A stretch of DNA of 64,000 bases from Oreocharis arfaki (Eukaryota > Chordata > Aves > Passeriformes > Paramythiidae): NCBI GenBank assembly GCA_013398015.1, contig VZRR01011629.1, forward strand, positions 94,408-158,407, given 5' to 3'. The notes under the pieces were generated by a model. It did not search any database. It saw only the letters and a list, made by a program, of their open reading frames with translations, and was not told the DNA's origin. How positions within the stretch are numbered: position 1 is the stretch's first letter; each line of letters starts with the position of its first letter. The position numbers and the translations under genes are program-made. This document shows, one piece after another, positions 51,401 to 64,000 of this stretch.

Positions 51401-54400
51401 AATAAAGTGTAATAGATTTCCTTAATTTTCATGATCTCAAACTCTAATTCACTGCTGAAGCCATAGCGTGTTCTGAGAAATTGCTTGGCCTGCAAATGGT
51501 GTAAACTAAACCTGCTAAAAAAAAAAAAACCTTACTGTTTGGAAATGTAAAAAATTATAAATCCAACAATATTTGGAATTGATGAAGGAATATGGTAACT
51601 CATTTTACAATAAAGGCCACATTCCTCTTCACACAGACTTTTTGTTTTGATATTTGCACTGATGCATCTCCAAATGAAAAACAGTCTTATGGGAGGAGGA
51701 GAGACAAATCCTTAACTGGTGGGGTGATCACTCTCACTGTTTGACTCCTAACACTGTTTGCTAAAGGCAAATATTTTAGAATTCGAGCAAATACATCTTG
51801 ATTTTAACAGATTATATCCACACACCTCTTTGAACAAGTGGAAAGCTTCTGGATTTTTAATTCAGTTGGGAACAAGTCTTTCAGCCTATCACTGACGAAA
51901 AATTAAAGTGAGAGAAAAAAGCTCTTGTTAGCTTAAAACATAAGCAATCAACTCATTTTACTATTCAGTATAATTATTTATCAGAGGCTGCTGTTGTCAA
52001 GAGAGTTGTTTCAAGCACCTGCTTACAAACATTATCAAAACACGCACAAATTGGAGGAAATCAAGTGTTAGCATTAAGGGCTGAAAAATGGTTAATAGAC
52101 CTAAAAGATTGTGTATTAACAGTAATCTGAAGGGAGAATGTACCTCCAGCACAAACACGCCTTTAATAAACAATGGTTTTCAACTGTGAATATAAAAACC
52201 AAATTTTCCTGTATTCTGTAGAATCCCTGAAGGTATTAAAGCCTTCATGTTGGACAACCAAAAAAAAGAAAAGACATCCAAAATTATTTGGCACTTCCTA
52301 CACTCTGTGTTTTGTCCTAAAAGCTTTCACATTTTTGGTAGAAATGAAAGGCATAGGAAAAGTGGGTAACGTGCCTAGAGTCCATCAGTCAGAAGGGGTC
52401 AAACTTCCTTCAGATTTCAGTGGAAGCAATACCTGGATGGGTTTATAATTTAGTTGGAACAAAACTCAGCATCCCAGCTTAGGCCTTTGTTACCAAACAA
52501 GTATACTCTGCCTCCCATTTTGGTTAATAATGTAAAGGCATTGTTTTACATCTCAGTCCTTTACTTGGACACAATACAAACTCTATGGTTTGGTTCAAAA
52601 AAAGCTTTGTAATCCCAACATTTAAAATACAATAATTTTCTGAGCATTTTTTTCTGTGATTTTCCCTGGCATATGTACAAAACACTCAGAACAGTCACAG
52701 AAATAATAAACAAGTAAGAGTTAATTATTTGTCTTAGTACAGCTACAGGTACAATCCCAGTATGAGAGAAATGTACATCAAGAATTACTGGGGAGTTGAT
52801 TAGTTTCAAAAAAAATTTCCAAAAATCAGGTTTCTTCTAAAGTTCAGAGAATATTTCTTTACCAATTAGATTTGAAAGTTGGTGTGACAACCTCAGCCAA
52901 GTCAGATGCATGCATGGCTGGTTATTTGCCAAGCCAAGATTTACCTCAGTCAGAGAAGCAGGTCAGTCACTGCAGGGAGGGAGGAAAAGCTTTGGATGGG
53001 TATGAGCTGCACCCCAGATTTAACTGTTATAAAATTCCCAGACCTGTTATATTTGTCATGCTCAGCTTTTCACATCCGTGCCTGAATACTGCTCCTGAGT
53101 TCTACTTTTATGTTGAGACATCCTGAATGCCAAGTTCTTAGTTCTTTAAGGGAAATAGTTTAGAGAAGTGATGCAAACTTACAAACTTACTAAACTTGAG
53201 CCGTGAAAGGAAAACTGAAGCAGCTCAGCTGACATAAATCAGTCTGTGAGCGAATCCCTACTCGTGCAATGCTCAGGAGGGAAGCACCATCTCTATTCTC
53301 CAATAAGTTAATACAGAATCACCAACCGTGATTGTTTTGGGGAAAAAAAGCATCATCTGCTTCTGAACCGGGCTTTGAAAATTTATAATCAGTGTAGATC
53401 TTAGATAATGAATATTTTACAATGTAATATTGTACTGGGTTAAAAATACTTGCTTTTTAAATATATTAAAAAAAAATCACTTTTTAACAATCAAAAAGAT
53501 ATTTCATTTGGCAGTAGAAATGAACAGGTTACCTTCAGAGTCCAAACATACACATGGGAATCCATATATAAAACCTGTTTTAAAAGAATATTATTGCCCA
53601 TTCTATATGAATGTCTAGTAAAATATAAACACGAAAGTATTATAAACTTGCAAGTCTGATTTTGAAGAAAAATATTCTTAAAATTGCGATCTATCCAAGT
53701 TATTGAAGTTGAACCTAAACTTTGCTAGAGGATAGCCAGTTTCAACTGTTAATTATTTTTAAAATACCATGAGAAAAAAAATTAGCGATGTCTGTTTTTT
53801 CACTCATGTTTAATTTGGGATGAAAAATTTTGCTTGAGATTTTCAAGCCATGAAGACTGTACAGATTATACTGAATTACAGCACTCAGGCTTTATTAGAA
53901 CTCACAAGTATATATACTAATGAATGTCATCTCATATAAAATTTATACATTTCTGCCCACACATTGCATAAAATTGAGATAAAATGCCACATATATAAAC
54001 GAATGATAGCTAAAGTTTTATGAACTATAAACACAAGGTCAGTAGTGCTTCACTACTGCAAGATAAATTTGACATTTGGACAGCACTGTGAATCACAACC
54101 AGAACTGCAATGGCCAGGGAATATAAACAGCCTATTAAAAAAAATAAACAAAAAATACAGCAAATCACTCTTGCATGGACTTCTCAAAACACTGTACCAC
54201 CCGAAGCTAATGCTTCTTTCAGCTACTGCTGAAACTGTTCCATCCTCCAAAAATCATTAAATCCTCCTCTGAGCCAAGGTCTTTCAATAGGATTTTCAAT
54301 CCCATTTGTATACAAACTTTTTATATGACCCAGTACTATAATTAAGGAAGAATTCACCTAGTGGTGTCTATTTGTGTCACCTTTCTTTTTTTCAGGAGGT

Positions 54401-57400
54401 ATTTGCACTCTACACCGTAAGATGACATGCCTTTCTGTGGCAGTGTAAAACAGTCCTGCCATCCATGGCATGTATCACAACTGACAAGAAAACACATTCA
54501 GGAAAAAATATACTTTAAAAGAAAATGGATTTAATTCCACTAAATATATTTAATTTTTCGTTTGACTTTTTTTTGGTGAGCATGTCTGAATTAAGGTCTT
54601 TGTATTTCATCATGCAACAAGAATAACAGACAGAGGAAGCCATTCATTATTGTTTTTAAAATAATTGCTTAATTCAGGCTACCTCCTAAAACACAAGTTT
54701 TAGCAAAGCTCAGATCAGGTCCTCAACTTTCTTCAGTGGTAGAAAGTTCAAAGTTAGAGCTGGATGATTGAATGGGTCCATTTGGTGGCATTTGAGCAGA
54801 GTTAGGAAATGGTGGGTCGTGCTTTCGGTTTGTTTGGGGTTTTTTTTTAAAGAAGAATCTTTTCACTTTACCTTTGCTACTAAAGGGTTTCATTGTCGTT
54901 TTGACTGAGTGTTATTTCCACCACTACGTGTTCACATTACTGGTGTGGCTCCAGGGCTTCCTCCTTCGTGCCCTGTTTCAAAATCTCTGCAGAAGCTCAG
55001 GCCCTGTGCTAGATTATGTCTAGAGCTGATACTGCCACAGACATGATAGGCAGATTTAACTTACTCAAATCCAGACCTAGCCCAAATTTTCTCATGAATT
55101 TAATATTCAGTTAAAGGAAAAAATAGCAAAGAAGAAGGAATTCCCGTGAATATGATCTCAGAAATTCTGCTGGACAGTTTCCCTTTTATTTCTGCAGTAA
55201 GGGAAATGGCATCTCAGAGAATTAGCATTACTTTTACAAGAACTTATGGCTTCACTTTCTTTTTATCTGAGTTACTGAGTATATTCACCACTATAAAAAG
55301 CAAGACTGGGGATCTTAATGCCATGTTTTTCTAACTTTAGAACCAGCTAATGTTACTTAGGAACACGTAATAAAAAGCTATTAATAAACTTCAATAATGT
55401 ATTCTCCAGCAGATGCTCTGATGGCCTATTCTGCATTACCCGAAAGTTTTACTTTGATTATTGCTTTGTTGATCACTGTATTATTATGGGTCCAGTTCAA
55501 TGAACAGTTGAGTACAAATTTTTGAAGTTAAGCCATTCACACCAGTTTAATCAACAACTCACACCAGTTTAACAGTAATTTAGAACTTTTTAAACAGAGA
55601 GCCTTCTATTGCTGACTTGTTTTGTTCCATACATTCCATTTTGAACAGAAATATGTAGATATCACCCATAAAGAAGCACTGCAGAAGTGATCACCAATAA
55701 AGAAATGCACTAGGAGGGTGACACCTTTCCTTCTCTGTTCAGCATTCACTTTTATAAACAAATACTGGTTTATTGAATAGTAAGAAAAAAAATTACCGAA
55801 ATTGTTTAGGATCTCAAATGGACGAGGAAAAACTTCCCAACTTTTGGTCCATCCCCAGTCTGCAGTCACAGAGTGCTACACAACCTTCCCCAGCCCCACT
55901 GTACACAAGCGCTCAGAAAAAGATAAATGGGATCTGGAATTAAGTGGATATTGCCAAAAACTGTGATAAAAGACGACATAAGCACTCCAGAAATACTTCC
56001 AATATCAATAATTTTCCAAAACTCACAATTAACAGAGACATAACGTCTACAAACCGCAAGGAGCTTTAAAATTACTGAAACCTTTCGTATCTACCTTCCT
56101 TGTGGGGAATATAATCAAATAAATTTGCTTGTAATTACATAGGACTCATATTCAATTTAATTCAATTATTTGGAACGTGTGCACGCTGCAGGACAGCCTC
56201 ATTAAGACGGCTCAGCGGCTTGTTTTCAAATGGGACCGGTAAGTCAACATTTACGATGAGCCATCACAAAGGCTGCCCATCCACTCTAATGGTTCAGAAT
56301 AATCAGTTATTACAGCCAATTCAAAACACTGCAGAACAGAGAATAAAACTGTTCTGCCGTTGTATGTCAGGAAGATCTGATCTTCCAAGCAAGACAAAGA
56401 CACTGCTGGAAATTTTTGTTTCCTTTCCTGACTCCTACTTGTCATTCAGAATAGCACATTACTTTGTGGGGATGCTATCCCCACTGTTTTCCTCAAAGAA
56501 AATGAACTTTAGGTTCTCTGGATTGCTACAAGAAGCAGAGTACTGCAATGAAGAAGAAAAAGTTGTTCTGACCGCAACACCAACAGGTCGACTTTGGTAT
56601 AGTGCCTATCTGCAGTACATTAAACAGCAATGTCTTTCTATTTTGCCCTCAGCAAGAGCACAATCAAATGTTGTTCACAACAAAATTCTTCATGCATGTT
56701 TGTTATCTTTTTCCTCTTCTCCCCCTCCACGTTTTCCTCTCCCCATCTTAAACACTCTGTTTCTCTCCTTTGGTAATTCTTGCAACACAGGAACAAACTG
56801 CTACAGAATAAACAGCAAGTGCTTGTGATGCATTAATGTGATTAAGGGAAAATTTTCAGCACTTAAATAGATGTTTTCTTTTAATCTTGGTATCTGAAGA
56901 GGTAAAATATGCTTCTCTTTCCACTACCAGGGATATTTTTGTAACATCACAATCATTATCATATTAAATCTGCGGGTTCGATGACAACAAATGCAATAAG
57001 ACCTGAGGCATGAACAGGAGCCCATTGTACAAAAGCACGTCTGTGAAGTCAGACACGGCTAAATCCCGGGGTTCAGTGGCAGGTCAACACAGAGCTCTTT
57101 CCAGCCCAAGGAAACAATTGAAAAAGAAATCAGTGGTATCTGAAAACCTTGTTTTAAATCCTTATGTAAAACACAGGGTTAGTAACCCAAACTTTTTAAT
57201 GGGACCCCTCTCTCGGAAGCATCACCAACAGCACTGCCCGTGTATTGTGCTTCCCTAAATTAGTCGCAACAGACACTTCGCAAAGAATTACTCATCTATT
57301 CATTTATTCAACTATAAGGAAATTTCACTTAAAAAAACCAACAAAGAAAACCAGTTCTTTTATATTCAGACCAACATTCACACAGCAGTAAGACAAAACT

Positions 57401-60400
57401 GTCACAGAATACTTCACTCTTATTAGTTGGTCACCAACTTCTCCAAATCATCAACATCCATGCGCTGTACAACCCAGCTCCTAGATCTCAATTTGGCCAG
57501 CACTCGCCTAGAAGTTCTCAGCTCATTTTCCTATCCACAAATTTCACTTTTTATTAGCTGAATCATTGGCTGGGAGCCATTACTGAAGTTCTATTTTTGC
57601 CATTTCCTGAGAAAATGTCAGGGAGGTCATTTGGTTTCCCCAAGAGTGGCTGCCCTGCATGGACAAGACACCGGGAGCATGTGAGCAAACTGTGGGGGTC
57701 TGAATGAGTTCAGTGGGACACAACCAGACTGAGGGTGATACTTTAAGTGCTGTAACCTTATTACCAAAACAAGTATCTTGCAACAGTAATAACTTGGATT
57801 TAAACAAGAGGAAAGTTATAAGAGTTTATGTCTTTCAACTTCTAAGAATCAAAAAAACCCCTATTTTAGAAAGGCAAGATAGTTACAGCAATTTCTCCAC
57901 TGCTTATGGGCAGAAATTCAGGCACTGAATCTTCCCCAGTGAAATGGGGAGTTATGACAAACAGTAACAGACCACAAGTTCAAAAAATGTCCTCAGACCT
58001 GCATCGCTGCTACACATGAAAATTTTGTAATACTTTTAAAAAGCAATACAATGTAAAGTAGAAACACAACAGCTTTAATTTTGTTTGATGGCTAAGTGTA
58101 CCTAAGTAATGTTTCTGTGAAGCTCTAACATTACCCCCAGTAACAAACTGAGAAAACAAGGAGTTGTTAACCAAGCACTTGCCCTAAGAACCCTGTAACA
58201 TACATAGCTAACAAGGTTCAGTGGTTGAGCAGGAATACTCATCCCCACACTGCACCTATCATCTCTTGTTACTATTCATGTCATTACTTAGCTGTAGGTC
58301 ACTCAAATTCATTTTCCCAGGGTAATATTATAACCTTGCAGGTATTTGAAGCAGACATAATAAAACAAAAAGGTTAATTGTGCATTCTGTCAGGACCATG
58401 TGGCATTAGGCCATGACCATCAATTGCCTGGTAAATCTTATCTCAGTTTTCTTTGCTATTTAAACTCTCCCTGAATGATAATTTTTCATTGTCTAAGCTG
58501 TCTAAAGGGTAGGTTTCAAAATAAAGTTTCAGGTTCTTTTGCTCATACCTTGGTTTTACATTCTAAAAGCCCTCATTGTGGTAATGCTTTGTATACTCTT
58601 ACATATCACTCGTTTCCTAATGATTTAATACTATTTGTTTTTATATTTTAAATGTATTATGAGACTAGTCTCCCCTAGTACCTGGCTACAAGTGAATGCA
58701 TAAACCATCTTAATAAGCCATGAGTGTGGAAAATTATATTCCTTGCTATCAGCAGTCATGACAGAATGAGGCTTGTACACAATATGCAGAAGGCTGGAAC
58801 ACTGTAGCATTTTTTTTTACTCTTTTGGCCAAATTCAACTCATAGAGAAGAAAGTTCAGCCATGAGAAGGACAATTTAGAACTTTATCAGTAAAATAATT
58901 GTGAGTTGGACTGATAAGAGAGCTTGTGCACCTGAGACAGAGCTGAGCCTGATATTAGAAGGGAGGAGAGCAGCAGTAGAGTCATCAAAGAGCCAATAAT
59001 GTGGTGGGTGCACTTTGAATACAACTATCACCTCTGCCAAGGACTGAAAGTGTCTTAAATCATGGTCACAACAACAGAATAATGTGGGTTGAAGGTGATG
59101 ATGACCTTTTGTGCTGTAGGTCTGTAGCTGGAACTGATATTGAGCTACAGGCCATGGCCACTGTGAAGAACGGCAACAAGGGTCTCAAAATTACCAGTTC
59201 CAGGAGAAACATGAGGCAATTTTTTCCAGTGACTGCACAGTTACATGGACCCATGCAAAAGGAACTAACTCCAGAAGGACACCAGCTTTAGGTGAAACAA
59301 GAATATACCCATGAGGAGGCCATTCATGTGCCAGTCAAGGGACGCTGTCCTAAAGGACAGCAGAGCAGCCAGAAACTCTCACCCTGATCTTGTGCAGATA
59401 TTGTGGGTTCCAATTCTGACTCAGGTGCTGCTTTCGTTGCATGGTCAGAAGAGAGCATCCCCTACACCATCATTTCTCCTTCCAACTATATAAAAGACAA
59501 ATTCTGAGCAGTTCAGCTGTGGCAGTCATTTACATGCATGAGCTCTATGAAGTGACACAGTGCTCCCTCAGCTCTGGCTGCTTTCTCACTCAGCATGAAG
59601 ACTTTTTGAATCACCCTTCAGAAGCACCTTTCTCTGTGTTTCATAGTGGGAAACTTGAGCACCTAATTTTGGTTTTTTCTGTTTCCTCTGCAGGTATATT
59701 TTTATTTCACTTGAAATTCCTTTAGTTTTTTATATTAAATTCCAACTATACAACAGACCTACAAATCCCAGAGAAAGTGGAACTAATTCATGCCTGTGTT
59801 CCTTAAAGACAGCAAATGCTTTCTTACTCCATTTAATATGATACTGTGCATGCAGGAGCAGCCAGGCAAAGATATTAATAATATTATCACTCTTTCCCAG
59901 TAATTAATAGCAACTCCCTTCACAGGTCTGATAAGCTGGGAAACACATTTCATCTCTTGTCCTTTCCTGGTCATGAAACACTAATGGAAGAGGAATAGGT
60001 ACAGGACTCTTGCAGTGACCTTGAATTAGGATGGCAACTCCTTTAGACTGACCCAGAGACAGCATGGAGCCATTACGAGTTTCCAGCAGTAAATGGGATG
60101 GGACACCCACTAAAAATTTAGAGAGCATGCAGCTCAATGAGGCATTTCAGTTCTATCACAACACATTATTAATGCCAATTATGGCATGAAAGATGCTAAT
60201 GCGAGGTTCTTCCGACACCAAGCAAAAAACACCTATCAGTTCTGGAGATAAGGTTTGTCTTTGTTATCAGTTTCCATGCCCAAGCACAGATTGATCTGTA
60301 GAGATTTTGCAACCTGTTTCTTTCCCGGTCATGTTCCAAGGCTCCTAGAGCTGTAAAAATGGAAAACTAGGCACAATCTTCTGTCTCCAGAAGAAGAAAT

Positions 60401-60955
60401 AGCTAATAAATAGGATAAAGACTCAACATTACTATTGTAAAAATATTTTCATATGTAATTCCCATAACATTTCCCCATCTTCTCTTGTCCTTGATGGAAG
60501 AATGACACATACATCCACGTGGAGCTTGGGGAGGGGTGTGGTCGTGCCAAGTCACTGCTGGCTGGAGAGATGCTACTGCAGTTCCATGAAGCAAAAAGAC
60601 AGTGTGTGTGGAGAGCAAGGCTTATCTACGACAGAAAAAGGCATCTAGACCTCTCTCTAGAACCTGGCAGAGTCTGTAGAAAGAATTACACTTGTCAAGT
60701 GCTAGATCTACACATCCCCAGAAAGATAGGACATGAAATTTTGGGGTATCTTAGGAAAATTGTCTCTAGCCCAATACACATGAAAGTCACATAATGAAGC
60801 AGCAAAGTTCAGTAGTACACGTTCAGTAGTAAAACCAAGTTGACAAAGTAGAATTTTGTTATATGTTTTCAGTGGTCTATTACTAAAGAACATCATATGA
60901 AATGATGAGCTTAAGATTAAAGTTCTCCCGGGAGTGTATTTTTATGCTTTGTTCA

Positions 60956-60972
60956 GTTTGTTTGTTTGTTTT
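60956..60972 (+). repeat. (GTTT)n microsatellite
   Basis: Four GTTT units followed by a short T run and CAG. On the plus strand this happens to look like a splice acceptor, but no exon follows it. Confidence 0.8.
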
Positions 60973-63638
60973 TCAGCACGTGGATGCTGATCATCAGCAT
61001 GCAACTTAAAGGATGAACGAAAAAAAAAAGGATTTTAAAAGAAAAAGCAAAATAAACCTTTTAAGAAACGAATTAGGTTATTACCAAAGAACATGCTGAG
61101 TAAAACCACATTTGACTGCCACGTGTTCTCTTGGTGTTTATTTTGCTTGCGATTTCTGCTGTATGGGAGCCATCACTAGCAAATCAATCATATCAGATTT
61201 CTAAGAGGATAAAGTGTCCTTTTCCAATTAAAGCAAAGAGAAGTTCTCATTGAAATCAAAACAAGACAACAGGGTTTGACTTTTTACTATATAACTCCCC
61301 TACTCAGTGCCTGCCATCCCATGGAACAGACCCAAAGGCAGAGGCACTGGGCCTGAACTACACTGAGCAAACCCAGGTTACTGGAAAAGATCTAACTCCA
61401 ATACCTTGGTATCATAAGGAATATGATATCAAAATGCCACTGAAAACCATTTAAATAGCCAATGAGAGTTAAGTAAAAGTAATTCTAGTAATTTTAATTA
61501 TACCAGCATTTATTTGACAAGTGTAACCAGCCAATGGGAGCTTTTCCACAACAAGAAAAAAAAATGAAGAATATCACATATTTAGTACTGATATCAGGCT
61601 CATGTGCCAAAAGAAGTATTTGAGATATGATTTTCTTGTACAGGGCAAAGCTTTTTCCTTGGAACTCCTAACAAAATGAAAGTGGGCAGCAAATTAAATG
61701 CTAACTGCGTATTAACATAACTTACTCCAACATCAGCTGCCACATTCATCCTCAGCTGGAAGACATCTACTTTCCTCACTAGCAACTTCCTCTCTTCAGC
61801 CATAGCCACAGGGACTGTTACAATCTATATTCACATATGTCTTTCTCACAAAGACAGGATTCTGAAGTATTATGAAAGGTTGGTTTACGTGCATGTTAAT
61901 GTATGCCTATGAATTGTGTAAGTGCAAAGAGAGCCAAAAAATACATCATAGAATATCTACCTACCTCTATTCACATCATATCTAACAGTGTGGCTTCACA
62001 GGAGAAAGGTGACAGGCACAATTCACACATTTTAGGTTTTGACTGCTGTTAAGTAGCTTCACATCTTTTTGCTTCTATGTGTCTGTTGGCACAAGAGGTC
62101 TGTCCTCCACTACAGGGAGATTTTCGATCTAAATTAATTACTTATCAGATCCATAAGAACAAAACCTCAAGAAACAAGCTCCCAGTGAAATGTGAGATAG
62201 CAGTATTTGCTCTTTATGGTTAAGAATTTTGGTTTATTTTTCTCCAGTGGGGCTGTGATTCTATCATTCAATTCCTTTATCAACAAATACCTTCGCTGTG
62301 TGTTTCTTCTTGGAAGATATAAATTAAGCAAATTACATTTTTAATCTCACATGGTTTCAGTAACAGATGCAGGCATCTGTCTTTGGACAAGTTGATAATC
62401 CTCCACAAAATCTATGTTAGGATTCCGCCCCTCTATAGTGCACTAATCCTAAACTTCACAGTTTAGAACCACAGCTAGAATATTTAACTGCAGAACTGCA
62501 ACAAAGACTTCTTGCTTTTCACTATATTGGTAGGCAATTTGATGACAAACTTTATAGCAGTTACATAAAATATTTTTACTTTTTTCACTTTTGAGTGGAA
62601 GTTGGGAATTATATGCAAAAAAGGCATTGTCTTTTTTTTCCCCCTCATGTGCATATTTCAGCAATTACAAGTTACAGGTGTCATATACCCAGGCATGGAA
62701 AAAAATTGTGCTATTTGACATTTGTTTTTGGTTTGTGGGTTTTACCCTTTCAATTAAAATAGTTCTCTAAAGACGTCTCTACTTGCTGTGCCTTTTAGAG
62801 TCATAGAAGCAGATTTCCTGAATAACTGGGAAAGATCTTGTATGACTAATTGGATAAATTTGGATTTCCCCTACATAGTCTCCTCATTTTTGGAGCTGAA
62901 AACTATCAGTTGTGTTTTGACAGAAGCTTATGGTCAATGAAGCATCTCCTGAGCACAGCGCTGCAGTATGCAATGCCTGAGCACCAGATTTTATACATGG
63001 TAACTTCCCTGCAAAAACAAAAGATATTCATGATATTTTAAGCACATGAAATTTCATCAGTGAGAGAATTGGGTTTAAAAATAGGTACTTTTTATATAGG
63101 CTTAGATAATGATCGAGATAACAGACTGCAAAAATCTGAAATGCAAACTTAAAAACACCAAAACCCATAAAACTCATAAAGTAGCCTTAGAATGGTGCTA
63201 TCAAAAATTGTCCTATTTATATGTCCTTGAGTTGTAAATACAGATAAATTCTTTTAAGTCTGACATGAGAAAGCTTAACACATGAGAGCTCAAACTGAAG
63301 AAAACAAGCCTACATAGTGATTCCTGTCAGAAACCATTAACTTCACCTGCCAAAAAAAAGCCACTGTTGTTGCTGAAACAATCCCCAGGAATACAGTTCA
63401 CCAGTTATAAAGAAGGCTGCACACTTAGCACCGAATTTCTCTGTTAGGATTTTATGCAGGGCTGAGACACACAGAAATGCCTACAGATAAATTTTCCCAT
63501 TTTACTGCTGCATTACACACAGTGGGTGGAACACACCCATGTAAGCAGCACTGTTAGAGCTGCTCTGTGACCAAAATTGCCTTTAGTATTAAATTAACTG
63601 CACGAGTGGAACTTGAAGGGACTGATGGGGAAGAATAT

Positions 63639-63684
63639 AATTCCTGGGATTATTTAATCCTGGGATTTAATCCTGGGATTAAAC
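63639..63684. repeat. Short tandem repeat of about 14 bp
   Basis: TCCTGGGATT occurs three times within 46 bp, separated by ATTTAA and TAA, as in TTAATCCTGGGATTTAATCC. The copies look like a recent slippage duplication. Confidence 0.8.
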
Positions 63685-64000
63685 ATCTTATTATGTATTT
63701 GTACATCAAAACCTGCCTAATAAAAGGAAAGAAATTCCAGCTGTAAAGAGCCTGTAGTCTAAACAAACTTCTCACCATCTCACCTCAACTATTTTTACAC
63801 AGGTTAACATGTAAATAAAAGATGCAAACTATTTTCAATATCTCTAGATATTCTATATGACCAAAGTTTGGTTTGGTTTTGGCTTTTTTCCTAATTTTTT
63901 CTCAATAGAACCATCTCAGAAAGGTGCTTAACCTAGCAAGACAAAGAAAGGGAATACCCCAAACCTCTGCATCAATCTTTTCTCCCAGAGTACTGGCAGT

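Larger units (their letters stand above)
38272..64000 (-). other. NCKAP5: NCKAP5 intron upstream of exon A (partial, at least 25.7 kb)
   Basis: The 3' part of the intron that precedes exon A; its acceptor is CTCTAG at 38272, and it runs off the right edge. I searched for the preceding family segment (the LESERNR...SLQQQFS region, whose exon should end in phase 2) by scanning minus-strand donor sites and did not find it. Contents worth noting are an open segment at 43712-43969, GC-richer patches at 44340-45260, a purine-rich stretch at 48231-48430, a long plus-strand open frame at 56256-56828, a GTTT run at 60956-60972 and a short tandem repeat at 63639-63684. No clear transposon was recognised here. 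Confidence 0.7.

Noticed and set aside
62800..62870. Possible old CR1 tail (AGAGTCATAGAAGCAG)
   Set aside because: Only a short word resembles the CR1 end; the following sequence does not continue with CR1 blocks.

Overview
The window is a piece of a bird genome. Two CR1 retrotransposon 3' ends (5901-5955 and 32836-32964) and a solo LTR of an avian ERVL-like endogenous retrovirus (29079-29647) point to birds, and the LTR resembles copies I know from chicken and songbirds. The sequence is AT-rich, interrupted by short single-exon coding segments, and has no operon-like gene packing. I cannot name the species.

Almost the whole window is intron of one gene on the minus strand, transcribed from right to left. 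I recognise three coding exons by conceptual translation and splice sites: 38271-38181 (91 bp), 24060-23911 (150 bp) and 1919-1851 (69 bp). Joined, they read in one frame with no stop. They match the N-terminal coiled-coil part of NCKAP5 (Nck-associated protein 5), as I recall the vertebrate protein. The exon phases agree at both junctions seen here. The promoter, the first coding exons and the large 3' coding exon must lie outside the window.

Layout from left to right: intron (1-1850); exon C (1851-1919); a 22.0 kb intron (1920-23910) with a minus-strand CR1 end, a (CAG)9 tract and an AT-rich block; exon B (23911-24060); a 14.1 kb intron (24061-38180) with the antisense solo LTR, the antisense CR1 end and a 36-bp minisatellite; exon A (38181-38271); and part of an upstream intron of at least 25.7 kb (38272-64000).

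No second gene, RNA gene, CRISPR array or new defence or metabolic system was found. The items most worth a second look are a possible 9-nt tandem splice donor in exon A, a lineage-variable stretch inside exon B, an 86-codon open segment bounded by splice-like signals on the gene's sense strand (43712-43969), and a 191-codon ATG open frame on the opposite strand (56256-56828).
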